From Desulfobacterales bacterium (GTDB lineage: Bacteria; Desulfobacterota; Desulfobacteria; Desulfobacterales; Desulfosalsimonadaceae), in the NCBI GenBank assembly GCA_018399455.1, contig JAGYOT010000005.1, positions 1 through 16,191 on the forward strand: a stretch of DNA of 16,191 nucleotides. The letters are read 5' to 3'. How positions within the stretch are numbered: position 1 is the stretch's first letter; the number at the start of each line of letters is the position of its first letter. Both the position numbers and the translations under genes were made by a program. Below the pieces are notes generated by a model. It saw nothing but the letters and a program-made list of their open reading frames with translations. It was not told the origin of the DNA and made no database searches. This document shows positions 8,016 through 15,172 of the stretch, in pieces.

Positions 8016-9392
8016 CTACCTCAGGCCCCTTTTACGAAGTGAATCCGGGCTGAAGAATGAATCCGGTTCTGGCTCAGGATATCGCCGCCAATAGGGAACG
8101 CCCACTTGGCAGGCATTAACACCGTAATGCCCGAGTCTGAAATCATAATGATACGAAAACAGCTGCATGGTGACCGGTACCTGGTAGGCGTTGATTAAAG
8201 GCGTTAAATGGGTCCGCCACAAATTCCCCTGAGCGTCATAACAGTCGACGGCCATCACCACCCAGCTGTCTTCATCGATATAAAACACGCGCTTGGCATA
8301 GATATGCCGGCTTCCTTCTTTCAGCGTCGCCTCCACCTGCCAGATACGATGGCGCTCCCATCTCAGGTAATCCGGATTGACATGGCCCGGATAAAAAATC
8401 TCCTTTGTTTCCATAGCCGTTTCAACTTTGTAGCAATTGTAAGGAATATACATCTCTTTTTTCCCTACAATCTTCCAGTTGTAACGGTCTATCCCCCCAT
8501 TGAACATGTATACATCATCCCATGTATGGATACCGCTGAGAGAGGAAAGAGGCGTGTCATAATTAATTGACGGAGCCCGACGCACCCGGCGCTGACCCAC
8601 CAGATACTGCCAGGATCGCCTCGGATTGGTGGCCCTGTTGATAGGATCCTGAACAAGAATAAGCTCGCCTTTCATCCTTGGCGGCGCATTGTATGCAAGC
8701 AGCACATACCAGTAATCCTGCGAATCAAATGTCTCAAGCGACTGATCCTCCAGGTAGTAGGGAAACTTTTCCCAGTTTTCCACCCCCGATCCAAGAATAA
8801 TATCATCGCCCCTGACATATAACGTACTGAATGAATAGCGCTTGGCTTGCCCCTGCCACCGCATCAGGTGATTCCATATGACCTGCTCGGCGGTTTTGGG
8901 AATTGGAAAGGGGATGCCGCCGTAGGCTTTCTTCACGCTGATTCCCCCGTCAGAGGTAATTGAACGGGTGGCATTCTTGAATGTATTTTCATAGACCCAA
9001 TCCGGGGCCGCATGCGTTCTGTGCGTCGGATAGACATCAAGGCGATAGGTCTCCGGATAGGCAAGCAGGAGTTCTTTTTGTCCCCTGGGTATATTCCCCT
9101 CGTATTCATCCACATTCTCAGCCGTTATGGAAAAACTCTTTTCCTCATCAGCAAACGGGTTGATGTGTCGTTCGCCAGGCTTATGGACAACGCCTTCCGG
9201 CGGCCCGGTGAGCCCCCCGTCCCATGAAGGGATGGAGCCGTCTTCGTTTCCGGCGCGCTCGGCTCCAAAGGGCGTTAATGTGGTTTTAAGCTTCTCCGCT
9301 TCTTCCGGTGAAACCTTGGCTATCACATTCAAAGGGGACATCAGCATAAAGACAACCAGCACACTTGAATAAATAATTTTTTTCATTAGCAT
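8016..9392 (-). CDS. DUF1329 family exported protein (LolB-like outer-membrane-associated)
   Basis: This 458-residue protein is recognised as DUF1329 from its opening after the signal peptide, VSPEEAEKLKTTLTPFGAER, then GSIPSWDGGLTGPP, and from the later PRRSWQYLVGQRRVRRAP and WDDVYMFNGG segments. The start was set at 9392: GGGAG followed by six A's precedes this ATG, and it yields a clean signal peptide (MLMKKIIYSSVLVVF..., cut after NVIA). The longer form from 9437 would bury the signal peptide behind 15 extra residues. There is no lipobox cysteine, so signal peptidase I is expected. The family is thought to act in the periplasm or at the outer membrane, and nearly always sits beside a DUF1302 barrel gene, here 45 bases upstream. 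The C-terminus is arginine-rich (SLRKRGLR). Confidence 0.88.
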   Translation of the reverse strand: MLMKKIIYSSVLVVFMLMSPLNVIAKVSPEEAEKLKTTLTPFGAERAGNEDGSIPSWDGGLTGPPEGVVHKPGERHINPFADEEKSFSITAENVDEYEGNIPRGQKELLLAYPETYRLDVYPTHRTHAAPDWVYENTFKNATRSITSDGGISVKKAYGGIPFPIPKTAEQVIWNHLMRWQGQAKRYSFSTLYVRGDDIILGSGVENWEKFPYYLEDQSLETFDSQDYWYVLLAYNAPPRMKGELILVQDPINRATNPRRSWQYLVGQRRVRRAPSINYDTPLSSLSGIHTWDDVYMFNGGIDRYNWKIVGKKEMYIPYNCYKVETAMETKEIFYPGHVNPDYLRWERHRIWQVEATLKEGSRHIYAKRVFYIDEDSWVVMAVDCYDAQGNLWRTHLTPLINAYQVPVTMQLFSYHYDFRLGHYGVNACQVGVPYWRRYPEPEPDSFFSPDSLRKRGLR

Positions 9393-9437
9393 TTTTTTCT
9401 CCCGCAATTTTTGAATCGTTGAAATCGCTTTTACCAA

Positions 9438-11105
9438 TTAAAAGGTATAGCTGAAAGTAAAGGCGAGATAATCCCTGTCCGATTTCGGATCTTCATCCGG
9501 ATTCCCCAAAAAATCAACGTACTTTAAGCCGAACTCGTATACTTGCCGATAGAGAAACTGGGCACCGATGGAAACTTCATCCCGGTCTTCATAGAACGTG
9601 CCGGGCAAGGACGAATATCCGTTTGGGCGGTGTTTGAAATTAAGCGGAATATCCATATCCACAGAGGGCAGAACATTATAGAAGCTAAACTTCAGGTTGG
9701 TGCTGGAACCCCAGGCGAAGTCATCATTATATAGATTTTCCTCGTCTACCACATCGTTGAAGCCCGCTTCGAACATCAGGGTCACATTATCGATGAATGA
9801 TACGGGGCCGAAAATATGAATCGCCGAAACAAGCGCCTGAACCACATCAAACTCGTCATAGGAGAAGCCCAGGAAAGATGTGGGATCAACGACCTGAACC
9901 AAGTAATCTTTCCGGTAACTGACTTCCCCGGAAATATTGGTGGCGCCGACCTGGGTACTGAAACTGGCGCCGTATAAATCTATGTCCTCCTGATAATCGA
10001 GATAGTATCCAAGGCTGTCGAAAAAGTTCAGCATTGGATCTCCCCAATCCCGCGTTAATGTTCCGCCGCCTGGCACAGTCCGCACCAAAGGAAATTTTTC
10101 ATGATAATTCAGATAATAGAGACCGAATTCGGTGGCGTTTAACCAATCGGCATTATAAATTAAACTAACGCCATACTGGCCCGTATCCGAGGGATCATTG
10201 TCCGCCAGCCGATCCGCGCTAATCGGGAGCCCTGGTGCAGCCAGCAAACGATATCCGCCTTCATCGGCATAATCCATTGTACTGAAATAGGATCCGGCGG
10301 CATCCGAAACATGCGCGTCCCATTCCCACTGGCAATACGCCGCAAGCGACAGGTTTTCGAAAATATCATACCTTCCTGAAATCTGATGGGATGGCAGAAA
10401 AATGTCCTGGAGCTCTGCTCCGGGGGAATTGAGCATGGTTGCATCCGCATAGCTTTGGGCAGAAGAAATCCCCCCCAGGGTAAACAGACTCTCCCCCCAG
10501 GAAACAACCTGCTGGCCGAAACGGATTGAAAGCGGCCGGTTCGCCAGATCGAACCTTCCATAGGCATAGAGATCCAGCAGTTCCAGGTCCTGGCCGTGCT
10601 GATCCTCAACCGCGTCGGTGAACTCATCGTGATCGGAAAGCTCTCCGCCCACCAGGGGGCCGTTGTTATGGGTGCCGGGCGAATCGTGTTCATTGGAATG
10701 ATGATAAACATCATCATAAAACGCCCTGCCCCTGGCAAACATACCAATATTATCCCGGTGCAAATCCACTTCTGTTCTGAGCAATAAGCGATTTGAAACG
10801 AGATCCCACTGATCGAACGATCTGTTGCCGTCATCCTCGTTAATTCCAAGATTTCTCTCGCTTGCATCCTTCATTCTCATCGAGGCGCTGTAAATAAATG
10901 TCGTATCCACATCCAGGCTTGTATTTGGGCCCAATTGGGTGTTAAACGCCCAAGCCTGAGCGCCATCGAAAACAAGCCCGAATAAAAACAGCAGCAGGAT
11001 CAGGGCCGGGTATTTCTGCCTGCCGAATTGGTTACGAACCGTTTTTGATTCCTGACTCTTACCGTATGAAGTTCTGCCCGGCATCCACCATTGCGTTTTG
11101 CTCAT
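9438..11105 (-). CDS. DUF1302 family outer-membrane beta-barrel protein
   Basis: This 555-residue protein has a long basic N-region, a hydrophobic core (about 33-48) and a likely signal peptidase site after AWA (residue 53). The body alternates amphipathic strands and Asp/Asn/Gly-rich turns, and ends in the outer-membrane signature LAFTFSYTF with a terminal phenylalanine. Family marks include RFGQQVVSWGESLFTLGGIS and the ELQDIFLPSHQISGRYDIFENL segment. DUF1302 proteins are predicted outer-membrane channels that pair with DUF1329 and RND/MMPL genes, and all of them are present here in one direction. ATG at 11105 follows GGGGAGAG at good spacing. It is the first gene of the long minus-strand unit. 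The signal sequence is unusually long at about 53 residues; M8 would shorten it but has no better ribosome site. Confidence 0.88.
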   Translation of the reverse strand: MSKTQWWMPGRTSYGKSQESKTVRNQFGRQKYPALILLLFLFGLVFDGAQAWAFNTQLGPNTSLDVDTTFIYSASMRMKDASERNLGINEDDGNRSFDQWDLVSNRLLLRTEVDLHRDNIGMFARGRAFYDDVYHHSNEHDSPGTHNNGPLVGGELSDHDEFTDAVEDQHGQDLELLDLYAYGRFDLANRPLSIRFGQQVVSWGESLFTLGGISSAQSYADATMLNSPGAELQDIFLPSHQISGRYDIFENLSLAAYCQWEWDAHVSDAAGSYFSTMDYADEGGYRLLAAPGLPISADRLADNDPSDTGQYGVSLIYNADWLNATEFGLYYLNYHEKFPLVRTVPGGGTLTRDWGDPMLNFFDSLGYYLDYQEDIDLYGASFSTQVGATNISGEVSYRKDYLVQVVDPTSFLGFSYDEFDVVQALVSAIHIFGPVSFIDNVTLMFEAGFNDVVDEENLYNDDFAWGSSTNLKFSFYNVLPSVDMDIPLNFKHRPNGYSSLPGTFYEDRDEVSIGAQFLYRQVYEFGLKYVDFLGNPDEDPKSDRDYLAFTFSYTF

Positions 11106-11286
11106 TGCTCTCCCCTTTTTTTGTTAAGTTTTGTTTTTTCCCCCCAGCGCCATTTGCTGTGTCACAAAATAAGGAAGTACGATATCGCCTTGGATATGAT
11201 CGCTGTGGACGGCTCATGCGTTAAAAAAAATAGATATATCCGGGATGGATGAGCCGCGCTCTTTTCCATTTAATTCGAGTTTGCAG

Positions 11287-11298
11287 AAAACATGTTTT
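11287..11298. repeat. 12-bp palindrome AAAACATGTTTT, candidate operator
   Basis: This is a perfect 12-bp palindrome in the divergent intergenic region, about 180 bases upstream of the DUF1302 start. Its 10-bp core AAACATGTTT occurs again at 7835-7844 over the start codon of the Ycf48-like gene. It could be a regulator site. With such an AT-rich background, chance is a fair alternative. Confidence 0.3.
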
Positions 11299-11480
11299 AT
11301 TCTGAATGCTGGAGCGACAGAAGTTTGTTTACTTTAAGAAGTCGCCGGTGTAGAAAACGATATACAATCGTTATGAATTTGATTGCTGTGTTTCTCCGTG
11401 TTCCTCTAGTTAGATCTAGCAAAAAAAATGCCATCAATATTTTTATAATTATATTCAAATAGTTATAAAAATAACCAAAC

Positions 11481-11509
11481 CTGACAAAAACGATTTCAAA
11501 CAATATACT
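11481..11509 (+). promoter_or_regulatory. sigma-70-type promoter for the C_GCAxxG_C_C gene
   Basis: A -35 box CTGACA (11481-11486) and a -10 box TATACT (11504-11509) are separated by exactly 17 bases, with an AT-rich upstream stretch that could act as an UP element. Transcription would begin near 11516 and leave an untranslated leader of about 47 bases ending in GGGAAGGA before the ATG at 11563. Confidence 0.6.
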
Positions 11510-11531
11510 GTGCATGAAAATCAATATATTG
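11501..11531. repeat. CAATATA repeat pair over the promoter, candidate operator
   Basis: CAATATACTG (11501-11510) and CAATATATTG (11522-11531) match at nine of ten bases and start 21 bases apart, two helical turns. The second is itself a perfect palindrome. One copy covers the -10 box and the other lies just past the likely transcription start, where a repressor would block initiation. Confidence 0.35.
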
Positions 11532-11562
11532 TTCATTCATCAACAGGGAAGGACCAACTGTC

Positions 11563-12081
11563 ATGGAAACAAAAAGAGCCGACATACTGCAAAAGGCTTT
11601 TGAGAGGGGGAAAAAGCATGAACTTGAAAGCGGCGGTTGCGCTCAATGCTGCCTGGCCGGAATCTTCGAGGCCCTGGATGCGGAGGACGAAGGGGTTTTT
11701 CGGGCGGCCACCGGGTTCTCCGACGGGGTGGGGCTAAGCGGCAACGGGCATTGCGGCGCCCTCTCCGGCGGAGTATTGGCCATCGGCTATTTCTTCGGAA
11801 GGCCCAGCGATCAGTTCGGCGACATCAAAAAGCAATTAAAAGCCTGCATCCTGGCCAAAAAACTGCACGATGCATTTGTCGAAAAATACGGCACCTGCCG
11901 CTGCACGGATCTGCAAACCCGGCTGGCGGGAAAGTTTTTCAACCTATACGATCCCAAAGAAATGGAAGCCGCATTAAAAGCGAAACTGCCCGAGAAGTGC
12001 TCGAGCGTTGTCGGCGAGACGGCCCGTATGGCGGTGCATATCATTTTGGAAGAGAGGGATCGGGAGGCGCTAAAAAAATAG
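11563..12081 (+). CDS. C_GCAxxG_C_C family redox protein
   Basis: This 172-residue cytoplasmic protein carries the defining motif GHCGALSGG (C64), the upstream cysteine segment GGCAQCCLAG (C26, C29, C30), and downstream cysteines C95, C112 and C114 (TCRC) and C146. This is the spaced-cysteine pattern of the C_GCAxxG_C_C family, small presumed redox or metal-binding proteins common in anaerobes. ATG at 11563 follows GGGAAGGA. The gene has its own promoter and is not part of either neighbouring minus-strand unit. Its stop codon (TAG, 12079-12081) falls exactly at the start of a short-chain dehydrogenase tail remnant, so the last few codons may have been reshaped by a deletion. The cysteine-bearing core is full length, and no cysteine seems lost. 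Confidence 0.85.
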   Translation: METKRADILQKAFERGKKHELESGGCAQCCLAGIFEALDAEDEGVFRAATGFSDGVGLSGNGHCGALSGGVLAIGYFFGRPSDQFGDIKKQLKACILAKKLHDAFVEKYGTCRCTDLQTRLAGKFFNLYDPKEMEAALKAKLPEKCSSVVGETARMAVHIILEERDREALKK

Positions 12082-12134
12082 CCTTTATTACCGGCCAGAC
12101 AATTGTTGTGGATGGCGGCTGGAGCATCATCTGA
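12078..12134 (+). pseudogene. C-terminal remnant of a FabG-like short-chain dehydrogenase (SDR)
   Basis: Read in frame up to the TGA at 12132-12134, these bases encode IAFITGQTIVVDGGWSII. This matches the conserved C-terminus of 3-oxoacyl-ACP reductase-type SDR proteins (ITGQ-x-[IL]-x-VDGG-[WF]). No Rossmann glycine motif, YxxxK catalytic pair or other SDR sequence precedes it; the sequence upstream belongs to the C_GCAxxG_C_C gene in another frame. It is most simply the surviving end of a gene otherwise deleted, with the join at about 12072-12081. It cannot be an active enzyme. Confidence 0.75.
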
Positions 12135-12142
12135 AGCGGCAT

Positions 12143-13201
12143 TTAAAACTCATGAAAATCCGGCATCCGATTGTCCGCCTGCAAGCCTTCCTTGATGAGG
12201 GCCAGCACTTTCGCCTTTTCTTCCGGAAACCGGTAGCCTTCATAATCATGGCTGAGAACCAGATGCCCCCGGGAAGTTCTCCAGTAATTGCCGGCATGAT
12301 CAAAACAGACCCGACCGGTGACATCCAGGGCCTCCATGGTAATATGAAGCTCCTGAAGCTGCTCCTGCGGAGTCAAAAAAACCAGATCACCCTTCTGATA
12401 TTCTTCGTACATCGGGGTTCCCGGAAGCGGACGAAAGGGGCGCGAGCGAATGTAGTGCGGATTGATGGCATTGAGCACCCGTGCGGTTTCCCGGGCATGG
12501 GTCTCAGAAAAGGCCTTCCCCCCCAAGCCCGGCATCCAGTACTCGGATAACTGAAAACCGGCCTCCAGCGCCTTTCGCCCTCCCTTGATATGTCCATCGG
12601 CCGTTACCCCCTTTTTGACATATTTCAAAACAGCGTCATCACCGGATTCAAGGCCCACGTGCAGGCGATCCAGCCCTGCCTCCCGGATGGCATTTAACTC
12701 TTCAGGCTTTTTCTGTGCGAGGGTTCTGGAGCGGGCGTAAGTAGTGACTCGCTCGATTGTGGGGAAACGGCTCCTCAGATACTCAAGGCCTTCAATCAGG
12801 TCTTCGGTTTTCATAATAATGCTGTTGGCATCCTGGAGAAAAGCGGTCCGGGCCCCTGAAATCAGCCAGTTAAACAGCATGGCAAAACCCGGATGGGAAT
12901 TTAACTCCGGATGCTCACCCAGAAATTTAACAGCCGCATCACGGCTGATGCCGTAATCCCATCGGTCCGCCGAAGACAGCGTCAGCAGTTCATCCCGGAT
13001 AGCAGCCATGGCATCAATATCGCCTTTGATTTCGCTGAGCGGTCTGATTTTAAATTTTTCCGTCTTATACATTGCGCAAAAGCGGCAGCGGTTCCAGGGG
13101 CAGTTGCGGGTAAACCGAAGCAGCAGCGAATTGCTGCCACCCTCGCTTGGCGGCCGGTATATGCCGGTTTCAAAATGATACGCTTTCGAATTCAAGGTCA
13201 A
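12143..13201 (-). CDS. radical SAM protein with CX4CX2C cluster motif
   Basis: This 352-residue protein has a radical SAM cluster motif NCPWNRCRFC with C34, C39 and C42, a CX4CX2C spacing rather than the usual CX3CX2C. Also visible are FLQDANSIIMKTEDLIEGL, a strand-helix unit of the SAM barrel, and HVGLESGDDAVLKYVKKG, a typical Elp3/HemN-like motif. The C-terminal third is unlike MiaB or HemN and has no extra cluster or TRAM domain. Start is TTG at 13201 with GGAAGG six bases before it, since no in-frame ATG exists before the cluster motif. It is the last gene of the LUD/FrhB/Ior unit, 18 bases after the iorB remnant, and faces the SDR remnant only 8 bases away. Reaction unknown. Confidence 0.87.
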   Translation of the reverse strand: MTLNSKAYHFETGIYRPPSEGGSNSLLLRFTRNCPWNRCRFCAMYKTEKFKIRPLSEIKGDIDAMAAIRDELLTLSSADRWDYGISRDAAVKFLGEHPELNSHPGFAMLFNWLISGARTAFLQDANSIIMKTEDLIEGLEYLRSRFPTIERVTTYARSRTLAQKKPEELNAIREAGLDRLHVGLESGDDAVLKYVKKGVTADGHIKGGRKALEAGFQLSEYWMPGLGGKAFSETHARETARVLNAINPHYIRSRPFRPLPGTPMYEEYQKGDLVFLTPQEQLQELHITMEALDVTGRVCFDHAGNYWRTSRGHLVLSHDYEGYRFPEEKAKVLALIKEGLQADNRMPDFHEF

Positions 13202-13219
13202 TTGTATCCTTCCTTTCCG

Positions 13220-13765
13220 CTAACCCGCCAGGCGCAGCATGTCAGCGCCTTTATCAAAGGCCCTGCGATTGACAGCAACCTTGTCCGGGCCCAGAATCTG
13301 AGCCAGCACGGCTTCAAAAGCTTCCTCATCCACCGGCAGAAGGCGGGCGGCGCTCAATGCGCCGATCATCATGATGTTGGCAAAAATCGCATTCCCCATA
13401 GCCATGGCCTGTTCCGTGGCATCCACGAACCAAGCCTCCGCCGAAAACGCCCGTATCCAATCCTTAAGCTCTTCTGCCGCCGGATAGGCCGCTTTACCCG
13501 AAATCACCGCAATGGAGTGAACCGGGCGCATGTTGCAGAGGGTTTTTACCCTGGGATTGCCATAGTCCGCCAGGACCCGCAGCGCCTCAGTAGGTTCAAG
13601 AGAGATCACCACGTGGGCCCGGCCCTTGGGGATCTGCGGCGACCAGCTCCCGCCCGTGGATATCCGCAAATGGCTCATGACCGAGCCGCCCCGCTGGGAA
13701 GCGCCGAAGGTTTCACCGATGGTTACGCAATATCCTCCATAGCCACTTTTTCGTTGGCGGACCAT
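13220..13765 (-). pseudogene. iorB: indolepyruvate:ferredoxin oxidoreductase beta-type subunit, 5'-truncated
   Basis: From about 13730 down to the TAG at 13220 the frame encodes a pyruvate/ketoisovalerate oxidoreductase gamma-type domain: [20 protein letters not shown], then SPQIPKGRAHVVISLEPTEALR, and a normal C-terminus VAVNRRAFDKGADMLRLAG. Intact IorB begins with a GVGGQG nucleotide-binding loop and about 35 residues before the GETFGASQRGGSV segment. Those are missing, and the upstream codons are iorA sequence read in the wrong frame. The apparent GYGGYC just before is a by-product of that frame. The nominal start at 13765 has no ribosome site of its own. IorA/IorB together oxidise 2-oxo acids (aryl pyruvates) to acyl-CoA with ferredoxin. 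This copy is probably inactive unless re-initiated. Confidence 0.7.
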
Positions 13766-13944
13766 TCCAAATACATCTGCCGCTCGTCTGCCACGGATGC
13801 CAGGTTCTCTATAATTTCGGAAGAAGGCGTGCCCGGGTAGCCGGCGGCCACGCTCACCCCGGCCTCCAGGGCCCCGCGTGCAATAGCCGCGTTTCCCATA
13901 AGCAGCTGCCGTTCGCCCGGAACTCCCTCAATAATCCGTTTCAT
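13723..13944 (-). pseudogene. iorA: indolepyruvate:ferredoxin oxidoreductase alpha subunit, N-terminal remnant
   Basis: Only 73 residues remain of a protein normally about 600 long. They are clearly Ior[21 protein letters not shown], the [14 protein letters not shown] loop and [11 protein letters not shown]. After [10 protein letters not shown] the frame hits TAA at 13725-13723, and the DNA continues directly into iorB in another frame. The rest of IorA (remaining pyrimidine domain, thiamine-diphosphate domain and ferredoxin cysteines) is missing. The ATG at 13944 overlaps the TGA of the FrhB-like gene (ATGA), so it is still translationally coupled. The start has been kept while the body was deleted. 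Confidence 0.75.
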
Positions 13945-15074
13945 GCCCCCTCCTTCGCCGAATTCATCAGTTTTTCAATGACTGTCCGGTTGAGCCGAAG
14001 CGCCGCCCGGCCCTCCTCAGGGGCCGTGTTCAAGAGTCCGCAGACCCCCAGTTCCTCCAAGGCGCGCCGCTTTTTCAGGCCGGCCGCTTCAGACAGATGC
14101 CTCCGGCTTTCCTCCGGATATTGCGCGGTTTCCAGAAATCCGGCGGCAACGGCTTTCCGGACAAGCCTGAAGCCAGGCTCGCTTCTGATAATCAGCGTAT
14201 TCCATCCTGTTTCATCTTCCATCGCCCCCACGGACAGATCCCCCCATTCAGCCGTCATGTCCGGACAAAGCCTGCAGCCTGCCGGCACCAAAGCCCGGAT
14301 CTCGTCCAGGGGGAGCTTTAGCTGCTGAGTCTCTGTTTCAACGATCAAAACTCCCGCTGGCGGCGGCGGAACTCTCATTTTCCGGATCGTCTCACCCGGG
14401 GCCAGTTTGCCAATAAAGGCAAGCAGTCCCCGGGTATCCAATGCCCAGGTGCAGAAGAGCCCGATGCTCAGCGCCACCGGATCGGCAAATCCTTCTTCCT
14501 TCATCGAATTTCCCCGCATCTGGGCCACCGCTGTCAACTGACATGGGGTCCCCACAACTCCTACTTTCTGAAAGCCCCGGTTGACGCTATCGTTTAGCGC
14601 TGCAAGAGTCGGAGCGGCCGTATACTTTGAAGCAGAAAAAGATTTTACCTCATCCGCCCGGGTGGCCAGACCCGGAAGAGGGATCAGCCCCTCACGTCCG
14701 GTCAGAATCCCCGCATCGATCATGCTCGAATCGAGTGCATACATCATCAGAGCAGATACGGTACCGCCGTCCTGGAATTCACCCTCGCCAACCCGGGCAC
14801 CCGCCCGGGCCATGATAATCTCCTGGTAAAATCCCAGCGGATCTTCGGGATATGGCGTATCCCGGCATATCTGTGACAACTCGTCCAGGTCGACTTCGGT
14901 TTTGGGACAGAAGGCATAGCAGCGGCCGGTTGCTCTGTTGCAATCGAAAAGCATGGCAGTCCTGCCCTTGTAGGTTTTAAAATAGGGACAAAGATTGACA
15001 CATGCGCCACAGCCGACGCATCTCCCGGTATTTAAAACATCGGCGAGCAGTTCGTTGGGGCCGAAAACGTGCAT
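13941..15074 (-). CDS. coenzyme F420 hydrogenase/dehydrogenase beta subunit (FrhB)-like iron-sulfur flavoprotein
   Basis: This 377-residue protein has an N-terminal ferredoxin-type region, [12 protein letters not shown] (C19, C22, C25, C29), and a second cysteine set, C45, C52 and C56 (GRCYAFCP). FrhB N- and C-terminal domains follow, with [20 protein letters not shown] and [20 protein letters not shown]. Members pass electrons between flavin, iron-sulfur clusters and a soluble carrier; most bacterial ones do not use F420. Start was placed at ATG 15074: GGAGGAG lies just before it, and the family homology begins at [11 protein letters not shown] longer frame to 15257 adds 61 residues with no homology and would run into the LUD gene. 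The stop overlaps the iorA start (ATGA). The expected partner is an IorAB-type oxidoreductase, now broken. Confidence 0.85.
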   Translation of the reverse strand: MHVFGPNELLADVLNTGRCVGCGACVNLCPYFKTYKGRTAMLFDCNRATGRCYAFCPKTEVDLDELSQICRDTPYPEDPLGFYQEIIMARAGARVGEGEFQDGGTVSALMMYALDSSMIDAGILTGREGLIPLPGLATRADEVKSFSASKYTAAPTLAALNDSVNRGFQKVGVVGTPCQLTAVAQMRGNSMKEEGFADPVALSIGLFCTWALDTRGLLAFIGKLAPGETIRKMRVPPPPAGVLIVETETQQLKLPLDEIRALVPAGCRLCPDMTAEWGDLSVGAMEDETGWNTLIIRSEPGFRLVRKAVAAGFLETAQYPEESRRHLSEAAGLKKRRALEELGVCGLLNTAPEEGRAALRLNRTVIEKLMNSAKEGA

Positions 15075-15172
15075 GGGAATCTCCTCCAATTGGTGAATTC
15101 GCCTGAAAAAAATAAATATTCCAGCATATTCGGCATTGTCAGGGGAAAACCGGGGATACAGACCAGGCCGGC

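Larger units (their letters stand above)
11106..11562. other. divergent AT-rich intergenic region
   Basis: These 457 bases separate the minus-strand DUF1302 operon from the plus-strand C_GCAxxG_C_C gene. The middle and right part is very AT-rich (A-tract near 11421-11428, AT-rich 11436-11473). It holds the perfect palindrome AAAACATGTTTT, an inverted repeat GGCTCAT (11211-11217)/ATGAGCC (11249-11255) with a 31-base AT-rich centre, and a good plus-strand promoter at 11481-11509. No convincing sigma-70 or sigma-54 promoter was found for the minus-strand operon, which may need an activator. A 79-residue reading frame across 11297-11536 looks like AT-rich noise. Confidence 0.6.

Noticed and set aside
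9393..9437. 15-residue N-terminal extension of the DUF1329 protein
   Set aside because: It would bury the signal peptide, and the ribosome site GGGAG points to the ATG at 9392.
10160..10867. 235-residue minus-strand frame inside the DUF1302 gene
   Set aside because: Out-of-frame shadow of the barrel protein, rich in Met/Arg/Ser with no family resemblance.
11297..11536. 79-residue minus-strand reading frame in the intergenic region
   Set aside because: AT-rich composition, no family resemblance, and it runs over the sigma-70 promoter of the neighbouring gene.
11637..12134. 165-residue frame ending in the SDR tail as one gene
   Set aside because: All but the last 18 codons are an out-of-frame reading of the C_GCAxxG_C_C gene, arginine-rich and without homology. 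Only the tail is meaningful.
12911..13840. 309-residue plus-strand reading frame
   Set aside because: It lies opposite the radical SAM gene and the ior remnants, its protein resembles no family, and it has no good ribosome site. It is an antisense shadow of real genes.
13220..13944. Programmed frameshift making an IorA-IorB fusion
   Set aside because: A frameshift alone would not explain the missing hundreds of IorA residues or the missing start of IorB. No slippery heptamer was seen at the join.
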